A stretch of 64,000 bases of DNA from Chrysoporthe austroafricana. Taxonomy: Eukaryota; Ascomycota; Sordariomycetes; Diaporthales; Cryphonectriaceae. A program made the position numbers and the translations under genes. Positions 54,340 through 64,000 of this stretch are shown in pieces. Numbering within the stretch: position 1 is the first letter of the stretch; the number at the start of each line of letters is the position of its first letter. The notes beneath the pieces were generated by a model. The model saw only the letters and a list, made by a program, of their open reading frames with translations, did not search any database and was not told the DNA's origin. The stretch is from the NCBI GenBank assembly GCA_001051155.2, contig JYIP02000003.1:1612001-1676000 (forward strand), written 5' to 3'.

Positions 54340-56160
54340 CTAATAACCATGGCCCTGCCCTGCTCCTGGCTCCAGAGCAAGTGCTTTCCCTCGGTGGATA
54401 TGTGCCTCTCTCTCCTTCTCCGTCATATCGGCCTCTTCGATCGGCTCGCCAGCCCAAGCCTGGAGCAGAACTGCGGCAAGTGGTTCAGCGCTGGTGTACT
54501 TGAAAGGTGCATCGAGTATCTCCAAACCCAAGCACGCCGTGATTGCAGTACCTTGAATCTCTTCAAGGCTATCGTAGATCTTCACCTCGCTTTCAAGCTT
54601 GTTAAAATGCCTCTCTGTCATGCCCTTGCCGATAAGGACATAGCCGCCTGCTAACTCGACCTTCACAAGCTGGTCCGTACTGCCGAATTTTCCGGGCATC
54701 AACTCGAATTTGAAGGAGAGATCAGGGTCATTGTACAACCAGAACAGCCTCAACATCCTAAACAACGTATGACAGCCAGCTTCAGGTGCAAGGTCTTCTC
54801 TCGCATGTGCACCGACATTGGGGCAGTCCCAGTCGAAAGGGCCCCCGTTCTTGAGCCCGAGAATGCACTTTTGAGTGCAAAACAGTGCCACCTCTTCTGA
54901 GCTGCGCTCTGTTTGAAATTTTTTGCTCGGCCGTGAGCTGAGATCGCTTCCCTGCCTCTTTCTGAAGAAACCGGGTCGATATTGGTGTTGTGCCTGACAA
55001 GAATCGCTTAGAGTCGCCTTCGCTGTCATGTATTCATGTACGCACATGGCCCAATGCTACTCTAGCGATTTCGGGTCCGGTTCTAAGCCAGGGGCAAATA
55101 TTGCGACCATGCCGTTGTACCCGTTCGCAAAATCGCAACGGACGAAGCAACGAATCTGGTGCGATGCAGGGTCTATGGCGATCAGCCTGGCTTTGAAAAG
55201 ACCGTACATGTGCGGCAGCAGTAGGATGCAATTTCTTTTTGGTGACCAGGTGAGACCGAACTGGGCCTGCTTTATCTGATTTTCGGTGAGTGGAGATTTC
55301 TTCGACTGGGAGAATGAATAGCTGTCATAGTACTCCGGCGGAACAATGTGATAGGCTCCAAGCATGAAGCCTAGGACATTGATGCTATCTTCGCCTGCAC
55401 AGATTCGTGCTCCAAGGCCGGTCACTGCACAACACGCTCTCTCGTCATGAAGATGATCCCTGAAGGAATTGAGCTGCGATGGGGTGACTCCCTTAACTCC
55501 TTGAGGAATCGAGCCACTCGAACCGCTTGGTGTCGACTCGTACCACTTGTATAGTGTCTCGGGTCTCAGGTCACCGGGACTCCATGAAATAGAAGTCCTA
55601 TATGCTCTCTCCTCTGTAGATAGGAGTGGCCGATACGCACAGTCGAAAGATCTACGCCCCAAAACCTGCCGAGGTTCTGCTTCTATGACCAAGGAGCAGC
55701 AAGGGACTGGTCACAGTAAGTATCAGCCGAAATTCGCAACACCGATTCAATACCAAGGATGAGGGGGACGGGGACAGATACCTTTTAGATGATTCTCCGT
55801 TGGTATTCCTATCAAGCCACAGTTGGCGTCGTGCTTAACAAGATGGTACTGCCCTGGCTTCAGGGGCTTGTTCATGGACAGTGTCCCGTAGGGATTCTTC
55901 AGTCTGGGGTTTGGTATCGCATCATGAACAGCAGCACTCCGGACAGGCCAAATTTCCCAGTCCGCATCGCGTGACGTCACGCTCTCACCTTGACACCCCA
56001 TTGTGATAGAAAAATGGCTGTGAAGCTCGCGTAAGATGTGTTCGAATGTCCAGGTAAGCCGCTCCGTGTCTTGATAAAAGCCGGCGAACTCATCGCCATG
56101 CTCGTCAAGAAAAGTCACGTTCCACGCAGCCACACGCTGCTCAGCAGTGATTTGTGCCAT
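54340..56160 (-). pseudogene. HNH nuclease + kinase-like fusion, with in-frame stop
   Basis: Exon 1, 55782-56160, opens MAQITAEQRVAAWNVTF. A 75-bp intron (55707-55781, branch GGCTGAC) sits at the same place and phase as intron 1 of the neighbouring HNH gene. Exon 2 holds the HNH core (AYHIVPPEYYD, KRNCILLLPHMYGLFKARLI) without the second intron. At 55057-55059 an in-frame TAG follows DPKSLE, where the intact paralogue reads EALRWHW. Reading resumes in the same frame with HWAMCVHEYMTAKA. It then passes into a kinase-like N-lobe found in many fungal genomes: CTQKCILGLKNGGP, CPNVGAH, GKFGSTDQLVKVELAGGYVL, EVKIYDSLEEIQG. The frame ends at 54340 before any catalytic loop. If read through, about 580 residues. 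The stop and the missing C-lobe argue for a pseudogene. Confidence 0.75.
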
Positions 56161-57535
56161 ATTTGGGGGGCTGTTCCAAGGCAGGACCAGAGGAAATATC
56201 CTTTGCGACTCCTTGCGGAACCAAGTGAACTAGACGGATGGGTGATGTAAAGGGGTGCCTGTCGGTATGGCTACTTAGGTAGCTGCTGTAAGGGTGCGAG
56301 GTTGGGCACACTCAGCGGACTTTTAGTGCTGGAGTATGTTATTGGGTAGTTAAACTTAATATGAAGTGTAGCTGAGGACTAAGCTTTCCAAGGTTTGATT
56401 GGTGACGATTAATCAAATAATGTCAAGCTGTTGGGAAAGAGTAGACCAGTCGGAATGGTGCTGCCGTAAGTGAGCAATTTTTCCACGTCGTGAGGTTGTG
56501 AGAAAGAGAGGTGACAGGTAAGATACGAACGATAATGAGAAGGAACGGCTGGACTCGAGCTGTTGGGCTTTTGGAGAGAACGCTTGAGACAAAATCGTCG
56601 TAGAGGTAGGAGACGATTTCTAATCTCTTGATCGTCGTCAGGAGAACATACTGCGTACTAAAGCGAGAAAGGATGGAAGTTGGCAGCTGAACGTGAGGAA
56701 AGGAGAGAAGAGCCCAAGCGTAGAGTTAGAAACTACTTCAAAATGGTGTTTAGAAAGTAAGTAGACCAGCTCTAAGTCAAATGAAGGGCCAGAATGGGAT
56801 GTTGTCGTCCAGTTGGTGTAGAACAAGAGCTCTGGTGGGCTAGTTGAGATTGGTACTCGTGCATTCCGCATGAGCCTCGAGACCTCCTTTGCCTGAGCCT
56901 GTGGAATATTGTCTAGAAAGCTTTATACAGGTTTGACAAAAGTGGTTCTGTTAGCAAATAATGGGAATGCTTAGGTCAAGACCTCAATGGATCAAGGCTT
57001 GGATGTCCGGGAACATCAGACTCTGGATGTTGTGAACGCGCCTCGCCCTGAACTGTATCTCAGAATATGCAGAGAAATAAGAACGTGCAGTCATCAACTC
57101 CTAACAGTTTCGGCAAGTGCTGGGTACGCTCTGTACTCTCTGATTTTAGGACCACTGTCTGTCGTCTTTATTAGCACAAATCACACTGCCCTCAAGATTG
57201 CGCGCAGTTTGCACTGGGAACAATATTCTCAACAGAATAAATGATGTGAATTTGGAAGGCTCCTCGCAATCCGTTTCCACGACCACAGATGAACTCAGAA
57301 AGTTGAACAAAATCTTTACATTCACGTCCGCCACAGAGGGCGCAGATCTGAGAAAAGATTCCAATTCGCAGTGTCGATCATGGCCTCCTTGGTCGACCTC
57401 AGTCACCGTCCTGTTACCTCCATCTTCCGTGCTCGAATTCTCACATTGCACCTCACACCAAACCTTCCTCTGCTGTCTCCGCCTGGCCTCCAGACGTTGC
57501 CAACGTGATCCTGTGCCACTATCCTGATGTCCCGC
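56161..57535. other. Intergenic, no gene seen
   Basis: This 1.4-kb spacer lies between the HNH-kinase start and the end of the GPI-type gene. Short frames here lack domains and splice support. Confidence 0.45.
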
Positions 57536-58042
57536 CTACAAAGCCGAAATTGGCCCCACGAGGACGATCAAGCACAACGAAACCACAAGGATCAGCACAG
57601 GACCGTTGGTGATGGTAGCATGGTTGCCTGTGAAGGTGAATTGTCCAACAATGCCCTTGGTGAAGTTATTAGCGGCCTCGGTGGTCGCGACTGTCGTCAA
57701 GTTGCCACAGTCCTGGTTCAGCTGAGCGTCCATTGTCAACATCGGAAGGTTATTGATGGCCTCGTTGAACATTGCCGAGTTGGACAGCGTGCCCACGGGG
57801 CTGACGTCGAGGAAGGTCGTCCGCAGCGTGGAGTTGCTTCCGATGGCCGACAGGTTGGCAATGCGGCTGTACTGCAGGCAGGCTTGTTCTGTGAACAGCG
57901 GGCTGCCGGGGGTCTGTCGCGAGATGATCTTGATGCTGCCCTGGCGGGCCATGGGAGAGGCCAAGACGTTGGCCGTAAAAAAGGCGGCTGACAGAAAGAG
58001 GAAGACCCTCAGCGAGAGGACGGCGGAGAGAGGATTACGCAT
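57536..58042 (-). CDS. Secreted, probably GPI-anchored small protein
   Basis: A single exon of 168 residues. The N-terminal RVFLFLSAAFFTANVLASP is a signal peptide. The C-terminal VLILVVSLCLIVLVG is hydrophobic and ends the protein, as for a GPI attachment signal, preceded by small polar residues (TITNG). There are four N-glycosylation sites (NLS, NST, NLT, NFT) and two cysteines (QACLQY and QDCGNL) that could pair. I do not recognise the family. A type-I membrane protein with no tail is an alternative to GPI anchoring. The role is presumably at the cell surface. Confidence 0.72.
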   Translation of the reverse strand: MRNPLSAVLSLRVFLFLSAAFFTANVLASPMARQGSIKIISRQTPGSPLFTEQACLQYSRIANLSAIGSNSTLRTTFLDVSPVGTLSNSAMFNEAINNLPMLTMDAQLNQDCGNLTTVATTEAANNFTKGIVGQFTFTGNHATITNGPVLILVVSLCLIVLVGPISAL

Positions 58043-60186
58043 CTTGTCGACTCCCCTAAGCTCTGCTAGCTCTGCTTGACAAAGGGTCCGATGAAGTTTA
58101 GGTGTAGCGTCGACCCGCCGCGAAAATAAGCAATATTATGAATGTGAATGCGAGCCAGTCACACAAGAAATCGTATGGAAAGAGTGTATGATCAAGGCAC
58201 AGCCTATGTTAGAATGGAAGATATCGGATCGGGACAGTGACCGTAACGATTGACAATGTGTGCAGTACCTGCCCGGCCGACTGACAAGAAAGGCGTCCAA
58301 GAGAGAAAGACGCAAAAATCGAGGCTCGGGGATAGGACGAACGATATGGTGGTGTCAACCGAAGTCAAGACCTGTCAATGGGACCCGCTGCATTGGCATC
58401 TCCCCGGCTGTCACACCTCGGCGCGGTTTTACCTCAGACTTCGCATGGAACCCACGCCACATGGGAAGGTGAGACGGCCCTGACCAGACGAGATGGGCAG
58501 ATTTCGAATCGGCCATGGAAAAAACCCGCCGTTGAGTCTCTATGGTGGTTTGTGCTGACGTTTGATTTTCCTCTTGGCACCAGGATGTTGGCCCTGTCCT
58601 TGAGCCTCAAGGCCAATACAGGGGCCGGGTGCGGTTTCACTATCGTCGATCATCCCGTCCCGAGTTCCGGATTACAAGGTTGAAAAATAAGCGTAAGCAG
58701 GTGAGCAGGTGGGATGCAATCCACCCCTGCGCATGTTAGAGTTTCCAGCTGTTCGGGTTGCAGCCGTGTCTCTCTCTTCCTAGTATACTTAAATGCCACC
58801 AAGCCTTTCTACCTCGTCATACTCTGTTACTAACTTAGCGGATCTAGACCGGAAAACCCTCCCATAGTATCGGCCCCTCCACCATCTGCCATTCACGGTA
58901 TGGCAATGGCAGAAGAAGTCACCACCTTGAACATCCTGCATGTTACTATGTCTCAGTAATTAGGGCCTGGCCCTTGAAAATATTAGCACTGGCGGTCATC
59001 TATGCCGCAGCCCTGGGCAACGTAAGACCAGTTAAGCTCATACATGGTCCACGTGCTGCTAATACCACCATCGAGAAAGTGTGTACTTTCAGATATCGTC
59101 CTTTAGACACCGTAGCAATGATCAAGGGAGCAAGGCACACCTTTGGAGGAGGGGGGTGGGTTGGTAAGAGAAGCTGGTAGTGGAGCCCGGTAGCCACAGC
59201 AGATCTCGGACAATTTGAATGCAAATAACCTGAAGCACTCACAATTGAGCGGAGAGCATTCCGGCTTTCAATGTGGACGTGCGATGCATCTACTATGAAA
59301 ACATTGTGAGAGGAAAGGCGCGCAGGAGGACAAGAAGACCCATCGTTCGTAGAGCAGTAGGTATCCACGCATACGCGGAGAAGCATACAGTAGGTACGTA
59401 AGAAGACGTGCTGATACCCTTGTGGGACATCGGGTCAGAAGGTCAGCCATACAGAAGATGATGATTCGACACGCGCCAATAGTGCGATGCTGGACGGCAC
59501 AGCACATAGCACCTTGCCCAGCAGTGTGCCCAGCAGCGAAGTAGTTGGTACTGTGGTACACAGCTTACCACAGCCACGCGGCGCTCACGACCGTGCAAAT
59601 ATTTCGGCGGTGCGTCATACCGGAATGGGTTTTCACCTCCGGGCTGTGCCACCATCCACCCGTCGTTGACTCCAAATGGATCCCAAAATCAATCCTCTGT
59701 GCCCCGACAGCGGCGCTCGGCGCTCGGCCCCACATGAAAAGCATATTTATTATGTACGCCGGGTGATCTTGACAACCAGAATGTAGGCAGAAGGGCGCGC
59801 GACTAGACCATTATAGCACATAGTACATCCGGGCGTCCTGTTGGCAGCCATCGATTCTGGGGCCCTAGTCTGACCGCAATGTTACCTTCTGGAGACCAGT
59901 GACTCAATGCACAACGCCGAGCGGCGGCAGGCTGGCGTCTTCTTTGGTGCGCCCCGAGTTCTTGGCAGCTCGGAGTTGGGTTCAACCATCTTACCAGAGA
60001 TGATGACTGCCCCTATTAAAAGAGATGTGTAATCTATGAGGTGTATATATATTTATGGATTGTCAGGCACCTGGACCTGTCTGACTGTGAATCCTATACG
60101 GCATCAAAACTCATCACCCGACAGCGACCACAGTCACCGAGTGCACTTACAATTTCACAAGAAAGAAAAGACCTAGAAATCCAAAG
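58043..60186. other. 2.1-kb stretch, no gene seen
   Basis: No supported frame or RNA gene. Short plus frames near 58250-58680 are artefacts of base composition. The sequence has neither strong AT bias nor visible repeats. Confidence 0.4.
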
Positions 60187-60528
60187 ATGGCAATTTCCCA
60201 CGAGATCGGTTATATCATGGCCGCTATGGAAGACTCGGGCTGCTCCTCGACCAAACTCTTCAGCAGCTCGCCCACCCGTTCCACGAAGCCCGCTCCGAAG
60301 CCCACCTCGGACGAAGAGGTCAAGACTATCGTAGCAAAGGAGGAGGTTCGGTATAGCACAGACTCCGAATCCATTTTAAAAGGTGTGCAAAATCTTCATC
60401 GCCTCTGATGCATGTGAGGAATACCGACTGATTGATATATGCAACTAGACTTTCCATCAACCCCAAAGAAGTCTCAACGCTCAAGTCTCCGCTCGAGTCT
60501 CTTGAAGAAACTTGCTCGTCGTTCCTGA
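60187..60528 (+). CDS. Small basic protein, hypothetical
   Basis: Exon 60187-60382 and exon 60449-60528, around a 66-bp intron (GTGTGC, branch ACTGATTGAT, CTAG), give 91 residues. It opens MAISHEIGYIMAAMEDSGCS, has a Pro/Ser/Lys middle, and after the splice ends in a basic, Ser-rich helix (TPKKSQRSSLRSSLLKKLAR RS). The non-spliced frame stops soon after the donor. I recognise no family. The GTGTGC donor is unusual but allowed; the gain of a strongly basic tail supports splicing mildly. Confidence 0.5.
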
Positions 60529-60986
60529 ATCAACAACCAACCCCTTTTCAGCAGAAACGATTTCCACATCATAAAACAATCGGCGTTATTTGCTCTGACA
60601 GTATACCCAATGGGACGGCATTAGCTTTTAGCCATTGTTTGGGCTTGGATTGCAGAGGTGGTGATCTTTTAAAATGGCAAGGGACAGCTAGGATGAGCAC
60701 GGTTCAGGATCAGGCGAGGCAGAAATAGGCCACCAGATAGAATATGATCCTGTACTTTCTGCAAAAAATAATGACATTGATGATTTGTACTCCTCATGTC
60801 CACGAAGCCTCCTCCACCCCAGGTCATGGTTAAACACAGATAACAATACATCATAGAATCTCGTGCCATCCCTCGTCGGTAGTCGCCCTGACAAGAACAT
60901 GTGAGACTACTTCTGTTAAGCAGCAAGCTACCTTCCCCCTGAGTGTATTCAAAGTCTCGCTAATTAGCCACTTGGCATCAAGCTTC
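60529..60986. other. 3' region between convergent genes
   Basis: This 0.46-kb spacer separates the small basic gene and the YbjQ gene. No gene is seen. Confidence 0.35.
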
Positions 60987-61757
60987 TCACTTCTTCGAGT
61001 GCAGCTGAGGAACCTCCGTCGCGTTGGGATCGACCTTTTCGACCAGGACTGCAGTGCCATAGGAGCAGACTTGAGTGTAGCGAGGTGGTAAGTCTGCTAT
61101 ATCGAACCTCATTGCAATAACAGCATTTCCACCCCGTTTCTGACACTCGTCGCATACTCGCGAGACAGCTTCGTTCCGAGCAGAGTACATCTGGTCAAGG
61201 TCAGACAAGGAGCCTTTACTACGCATCAAGCTGCTCGTATCGAAGTATGTCACTGGAACGACCTACCATGTTCGTGAGCCATTTGAGCTCTCCACCGATT
61301 ATACTCTCTGCCAATGTCCAGTCTCAATACTCGCTCGGACCACTGTCCGTGGGCATATCAAGCAGATTGGTGTCAAGCAAATTCAACGGAACAGAGCTGA
61401 CGTACTCAGGCCCATCCCGAACCCTGCTGCCCAGTTACGCGTCCTCACAGTCATGCCATAGACTGTGCCGAGCACTCGCACAACCCGGTAACCCGGGATG
61501 TCAAACATGGTTGTGGTGATGATGCCGTCGGTCTCTGTGTAGCATTCGAGGTCCGCTGGGTCGTATTCGGGCTTCTTCGCCGACACGGGCGGAGCTGAAC
61601 CTGCGGACTGCGCCGTGATTGGAAGATTCCTACGGACTCTGGAAACTTTGATGTGGAAGAGATGCGGCAGCAGAACTTTATTATCTAAGTACCGGTGCCA
61701 GGTCGATGATGGCCAGAGATATAGTGAAGGGTCGGAAGGGCTTGTAGGAAATTTCAA
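60987..61757 (-). CDS. YbjQ/UPF0145-family protein, 5' end unresolved
   Basis: Three exons are clear: one ending at 61406, then 61267-61307 (41 bp) and 60987-61190. Introns are 61308-61405 (GTACGT...GGCAG) and 61191-61266 (GTAGGT, branch TCTGAC, CCAG). Joined, they give the YbjQ fold: DGIITTTMFDIPGYRVVRVL, GTVYGMTVRTRNWAAGFGMG, then KSIIGGELKWLTNM, YSARNEAVSRVCDECQKRGG, and NAVIAMRFDI. YbjQ proteins form pentameric rings and are called heavy-metal-binding, with no firm function. The open frame extends upstream to 61757 but contains no ATG before MFDIPG, so the true first exon must lie upstream or be spliced in. Codons upstream of DLECYTETDG look partly coding. Confidence 0.75.
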
Positions 61758-62242
61758 ACTTCTCGAGCTGAAGCCGTTGCTTGCAATAAGGTCCTCCCAA
61801 AAGCAGTCACCACGCTTGAGGCTAGAGTAGCCACGCTAGTTAGAGTCGCTTCGACCGCTCTCGATTAATTTACTTGGCATTTCTCTCGGCGCCGGATCAG
61901 GTATGAGATCGACAGCCTTGCCTTAGCGGAGATCTGAGATGGCTTCATCACAAGCCACGCCGTGCTCTGCCCAGGGAGGGCAGATGACTCACTCCTCGGT
62001 TGCTAGACTTGGGGACCTTAGGAGTGTCAAGAGTCGTAAAATGTCCATGCTATTGGAAGTAGTTTGACGTGAGTTTTCGTGAGTTTTGAAGGCATGAATA
62101 TGTGCCAGAAGAGCATATATATCTTTCACTAGAGGTTACGATTCTAATTTGTGCCGTCACAGGAGGCCGGACAGAAGTAGAAAGGAGCCGGCTAGGTCGA
62201 GCTGAGACGTTCTGCCTAGACTTTGAAAAGTATCCCGAGGAC
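61758..62242. other. Spacer between minus-strand genes
   Basis: This 0.49-kb stretch should hold the start of the YbjQ gene (a possible ATG is at 61879) and the 3' end of the SNF2 gene. No complete solution was found. Confidence 0.35.
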
Positions 62243-64000
62243 CTAGCAGTTCAGATAGATGGATCTAGCTGCAGGCACGGCTCCGTTTATACCAAAGAGG
62301 TTCCTCAACTCGTGAATGGTCAAACGACCCGCGCCTTGTGCCCCCTCCTCGCTGAGAGCCGCGCTCACGAGCTTGCGCTTCTTTTCCTGCAGCTGCAGGA
62401 TCCGATCTTCAACCGTATCGGCCACCAAAACCTTGTGAACATGGACATGCCTCTTCTGGCCGATCCGATGCGCTCTATCAACAGCTTGGTCCTCCACATA
62501 TGGATTCCAGTGGGGCGCGAGCATGATTACATAGCTTGCAGCCGTGAGGTTCAGACCAGCGTTGCCAGCCATTAGACTGACAAGCAAGATCTCCACGTCG
62601 GGGTCTTCCGAAAACTGCTTGACATTATCGTCTCGCTCGTTGAACGTCATGCTTCCATCATAGCGGAGGTAGCGGAAACCTTCATCCTGGAGAGGAATCT
62701 CGAGAATATCAAGGAAAGATGTCCAGATGCTGAAGACGAGAGTCTTTTCCGTGGGATTGTCATCACGGATCGACCGAAGCAGCTCGAGAGTCACATCGAT
62801 TTTGGCGCTGGGCTCGTATTCCTGACGGAGTTGGGCGACGTATTTGGCCTTGGCTGCTTTGCTTGTGGAAGCTGTTTTTCGCAGCTGGGCCAATGTCATG
62901 TTCTTGCGGTTCTTCTTCGGCATTGATCCTGAGCTGCGGTGCTCTCGCGTTGCTGCGCCCTCCTCATCGCTCTTAATCCTCTTCCTGGGTGTGAGGGGTT
63001 GCTTATGATCTGGGTATTGTTTTCTCTTGACTGTGCTCTGCTCGGGGCCGTCTTTGTGGATAGATGCAAGACTCGGGTCTGGCTTCGTGATCAAGTCTCG
63101 TACAGATGACAAGGATGAATCGTCAGATTCTGAGTCAACGTCGGACCTAGCATTCTTGGCGGCTCTGTGGCGAGCAAGCACAATGCTCCAAGGATCGTCT
63201 GCATCGCCTAGGTCTTCTTCTTGGTCGCCCTCTATCATGGTGGTCTCTTCAGCACACTGAGATGCTCTGTCCGCTGGAGGTCGTTCTGTCTCATCGCTGC
63301 AGGCAAACGGGCGTGGGGACGGCGTGCGGCCAACGCAGGTCCTGAACTTCCTTTCAGCTCTATCGTCGTCCGCTTCTTCTTCACTATCCACCTGGGTTCC
63401 TTCGTCGGCATCGGAAGCAATGAAATCTTTGAGGCTATGCTCTTCATCGATCTCCTCGTGAGAGCTCTCACCCGAAGCGCAGCAGATATCCCTGTCCTCT
63501 GCATCTAAGGTCTCTACCCTATTTTCAGGCCCATCTGGCGTATGGGCCTCCAAAAAGTAACAGTGACAAATGATCTTCTTGGCATGAATCTCCGAATCAC
63601 AGTCATCATGTGGGCAAACTGTTTCCATCTCAGTATTGCCCAGGAGATTGCCTAGTTGAGACGGTTCCGCGCCTCTCCTGGCCTCGGTGGTAAGCTGCAT
63701 CATCCCGGAGAAACAATCCGTGCAGATATCATGACCACAAGGATAAATAATAATCGGGTCTTGCGTTGTCTCGTCGCAGAGCGGGCACTGAAGGTTGTCT
63801 TCATCAAAATCACCTCCACGGCTTTGCGATCTAACCTCATCGCGAGTTGAACCATTTGCTTGTCGTCCAGCTGAGCCTCATCGGGGATGCCACGATTCTT
63901 GATGAGATGGGGGTGACAGCATGTCTGTCGGAGGCGAAGAAGCAATACCAGAATAAAAGTATATACCTTGCTCAGTCTGCCTTGCTTCAGGTACTTGTTT
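62243..64000 (-). CDS. SNF2/RING translocase (Uls1/Rad5-type), C-terminal part, frameshift
   Basis: The window cuts the gene; its N-terminal ATPase half lies beyond 64000. The visible part starts NKYLKQGRLSKVYTFIL, followed by LLLRLRQTCCHPHLIKN, a SNF2-helicase hallmark. Next is a RING finger: CPLC, PCGHDICTDC and CPHDDC. A ~240-residue acidic linker follows, then helicase domain C (KTLVFSIWTSFLDIL, LVSLMAGNAGLNLTAA, and the QAVDRAHRIGQKR box). The RING inside the SNF2 core places it with Rad5/Rad16/Uls1 proteins, which act in DNA damage tolerance or on SUMO-modified proteins. Between AVEV and FDEDNLQCPLC the frame changes at the T4 run 63806-63809; one added T would restore it. The C-terminus ends RLTIHELRNLFGI plus ~15 residues. 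Confidence 0.85.

Noticed and set aside
63783..63815. A 27-bp intron to repair the SNF2/RING frame
   Set aside because: Too short to splice and would remove residues of the RING lead; a one-base error explains the switch better.

Overview
The window is nuclear DNA of a filamentous ascomycete (Pezizomycotina). The genes are close together on both strands. They are broken by short introns, mostly 45-120 bp, with GTAAGT/GTGAGT-type donors and CTAAC/CTGAC-type branch sites. The protein set fits: septin Cdc10, Ski8, a cytochrome P450, DUF3716, DUF3632, DUF4804, fungal HNH and NACHT families, and secreted glycoside hydrolases. No rRNA, tRNA, CRISPR array or intact transposon was found. Exon boundaries were read by hand; for every multi-exon gene called intact and complete, the joined exon lengths divide by three.

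Left part, 1-16.9 kb: mostly conserved housekeeping genes. In order: a queuosine salvage hydrolase (partial), DNA polymerase delta subunit 4, Ski8, mitochondrial ribosomal protein bL32m, septin Cdc10, guanylate kinase with a possible mitochondrial presequence, a two-OB-fold protein, a 1410-residue protein with two copies of a C2H2 finger plus DUF3716 module, and a tRNase Z-like metallo-hydrolase. The last two are divergent across a very AT-rich spacer.

Middle, 16.9-39 kb: accessory in character. It has a P450, a secreted GH5 glucanase, a small secreted protein with ten cysteines, a kinesin, a coiled-coil nuclear protein, a Gal80-like oxidoreductase, an LCM-type methyltransferase, a broken DUF3632 gene, a DUF4804 gene and a decayed NACHT-type NTPase. 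Gene-poor stretches between them carry fragments and degenerate repeats.

39-49.4 kb: a hypothetical protein, clamp-loader subunit Rfc3, a secreted acid phosphatase, a single-pass membrane protein, a Spherulin-4 (GH135-type) secreted protein, and a 66-residue CYSTM protein made from three tiny exons. The phosphatase and Spherulin genes are markedly GC-rich.

49.4-64 kb: a 2.8-kb gene-free stretch, then two convergent paralogous HNH-nuclease genes. The first is intact and uses a GC-AG intron. The second is joined to a kinase-like domain but has an in-frame stop and a decayed tail. Then come a GPI-type secreted protein, a small basic protein, a YbjQ-family protein, and the C-terminal part of a SNF2/RING translocase with an apparent one-base frameshift.

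No operon-like functional cluster is evident. The best candidates for something new are the HNH/HNH-kinase pair and the duplicated C2H2-DUF3716 protein. The 34-39 kb and 54-56 kb stretches show a concentration of broken genes from recognition- or nuclease-type families, which suggests turnover of accessory or allorecognition-like genes.
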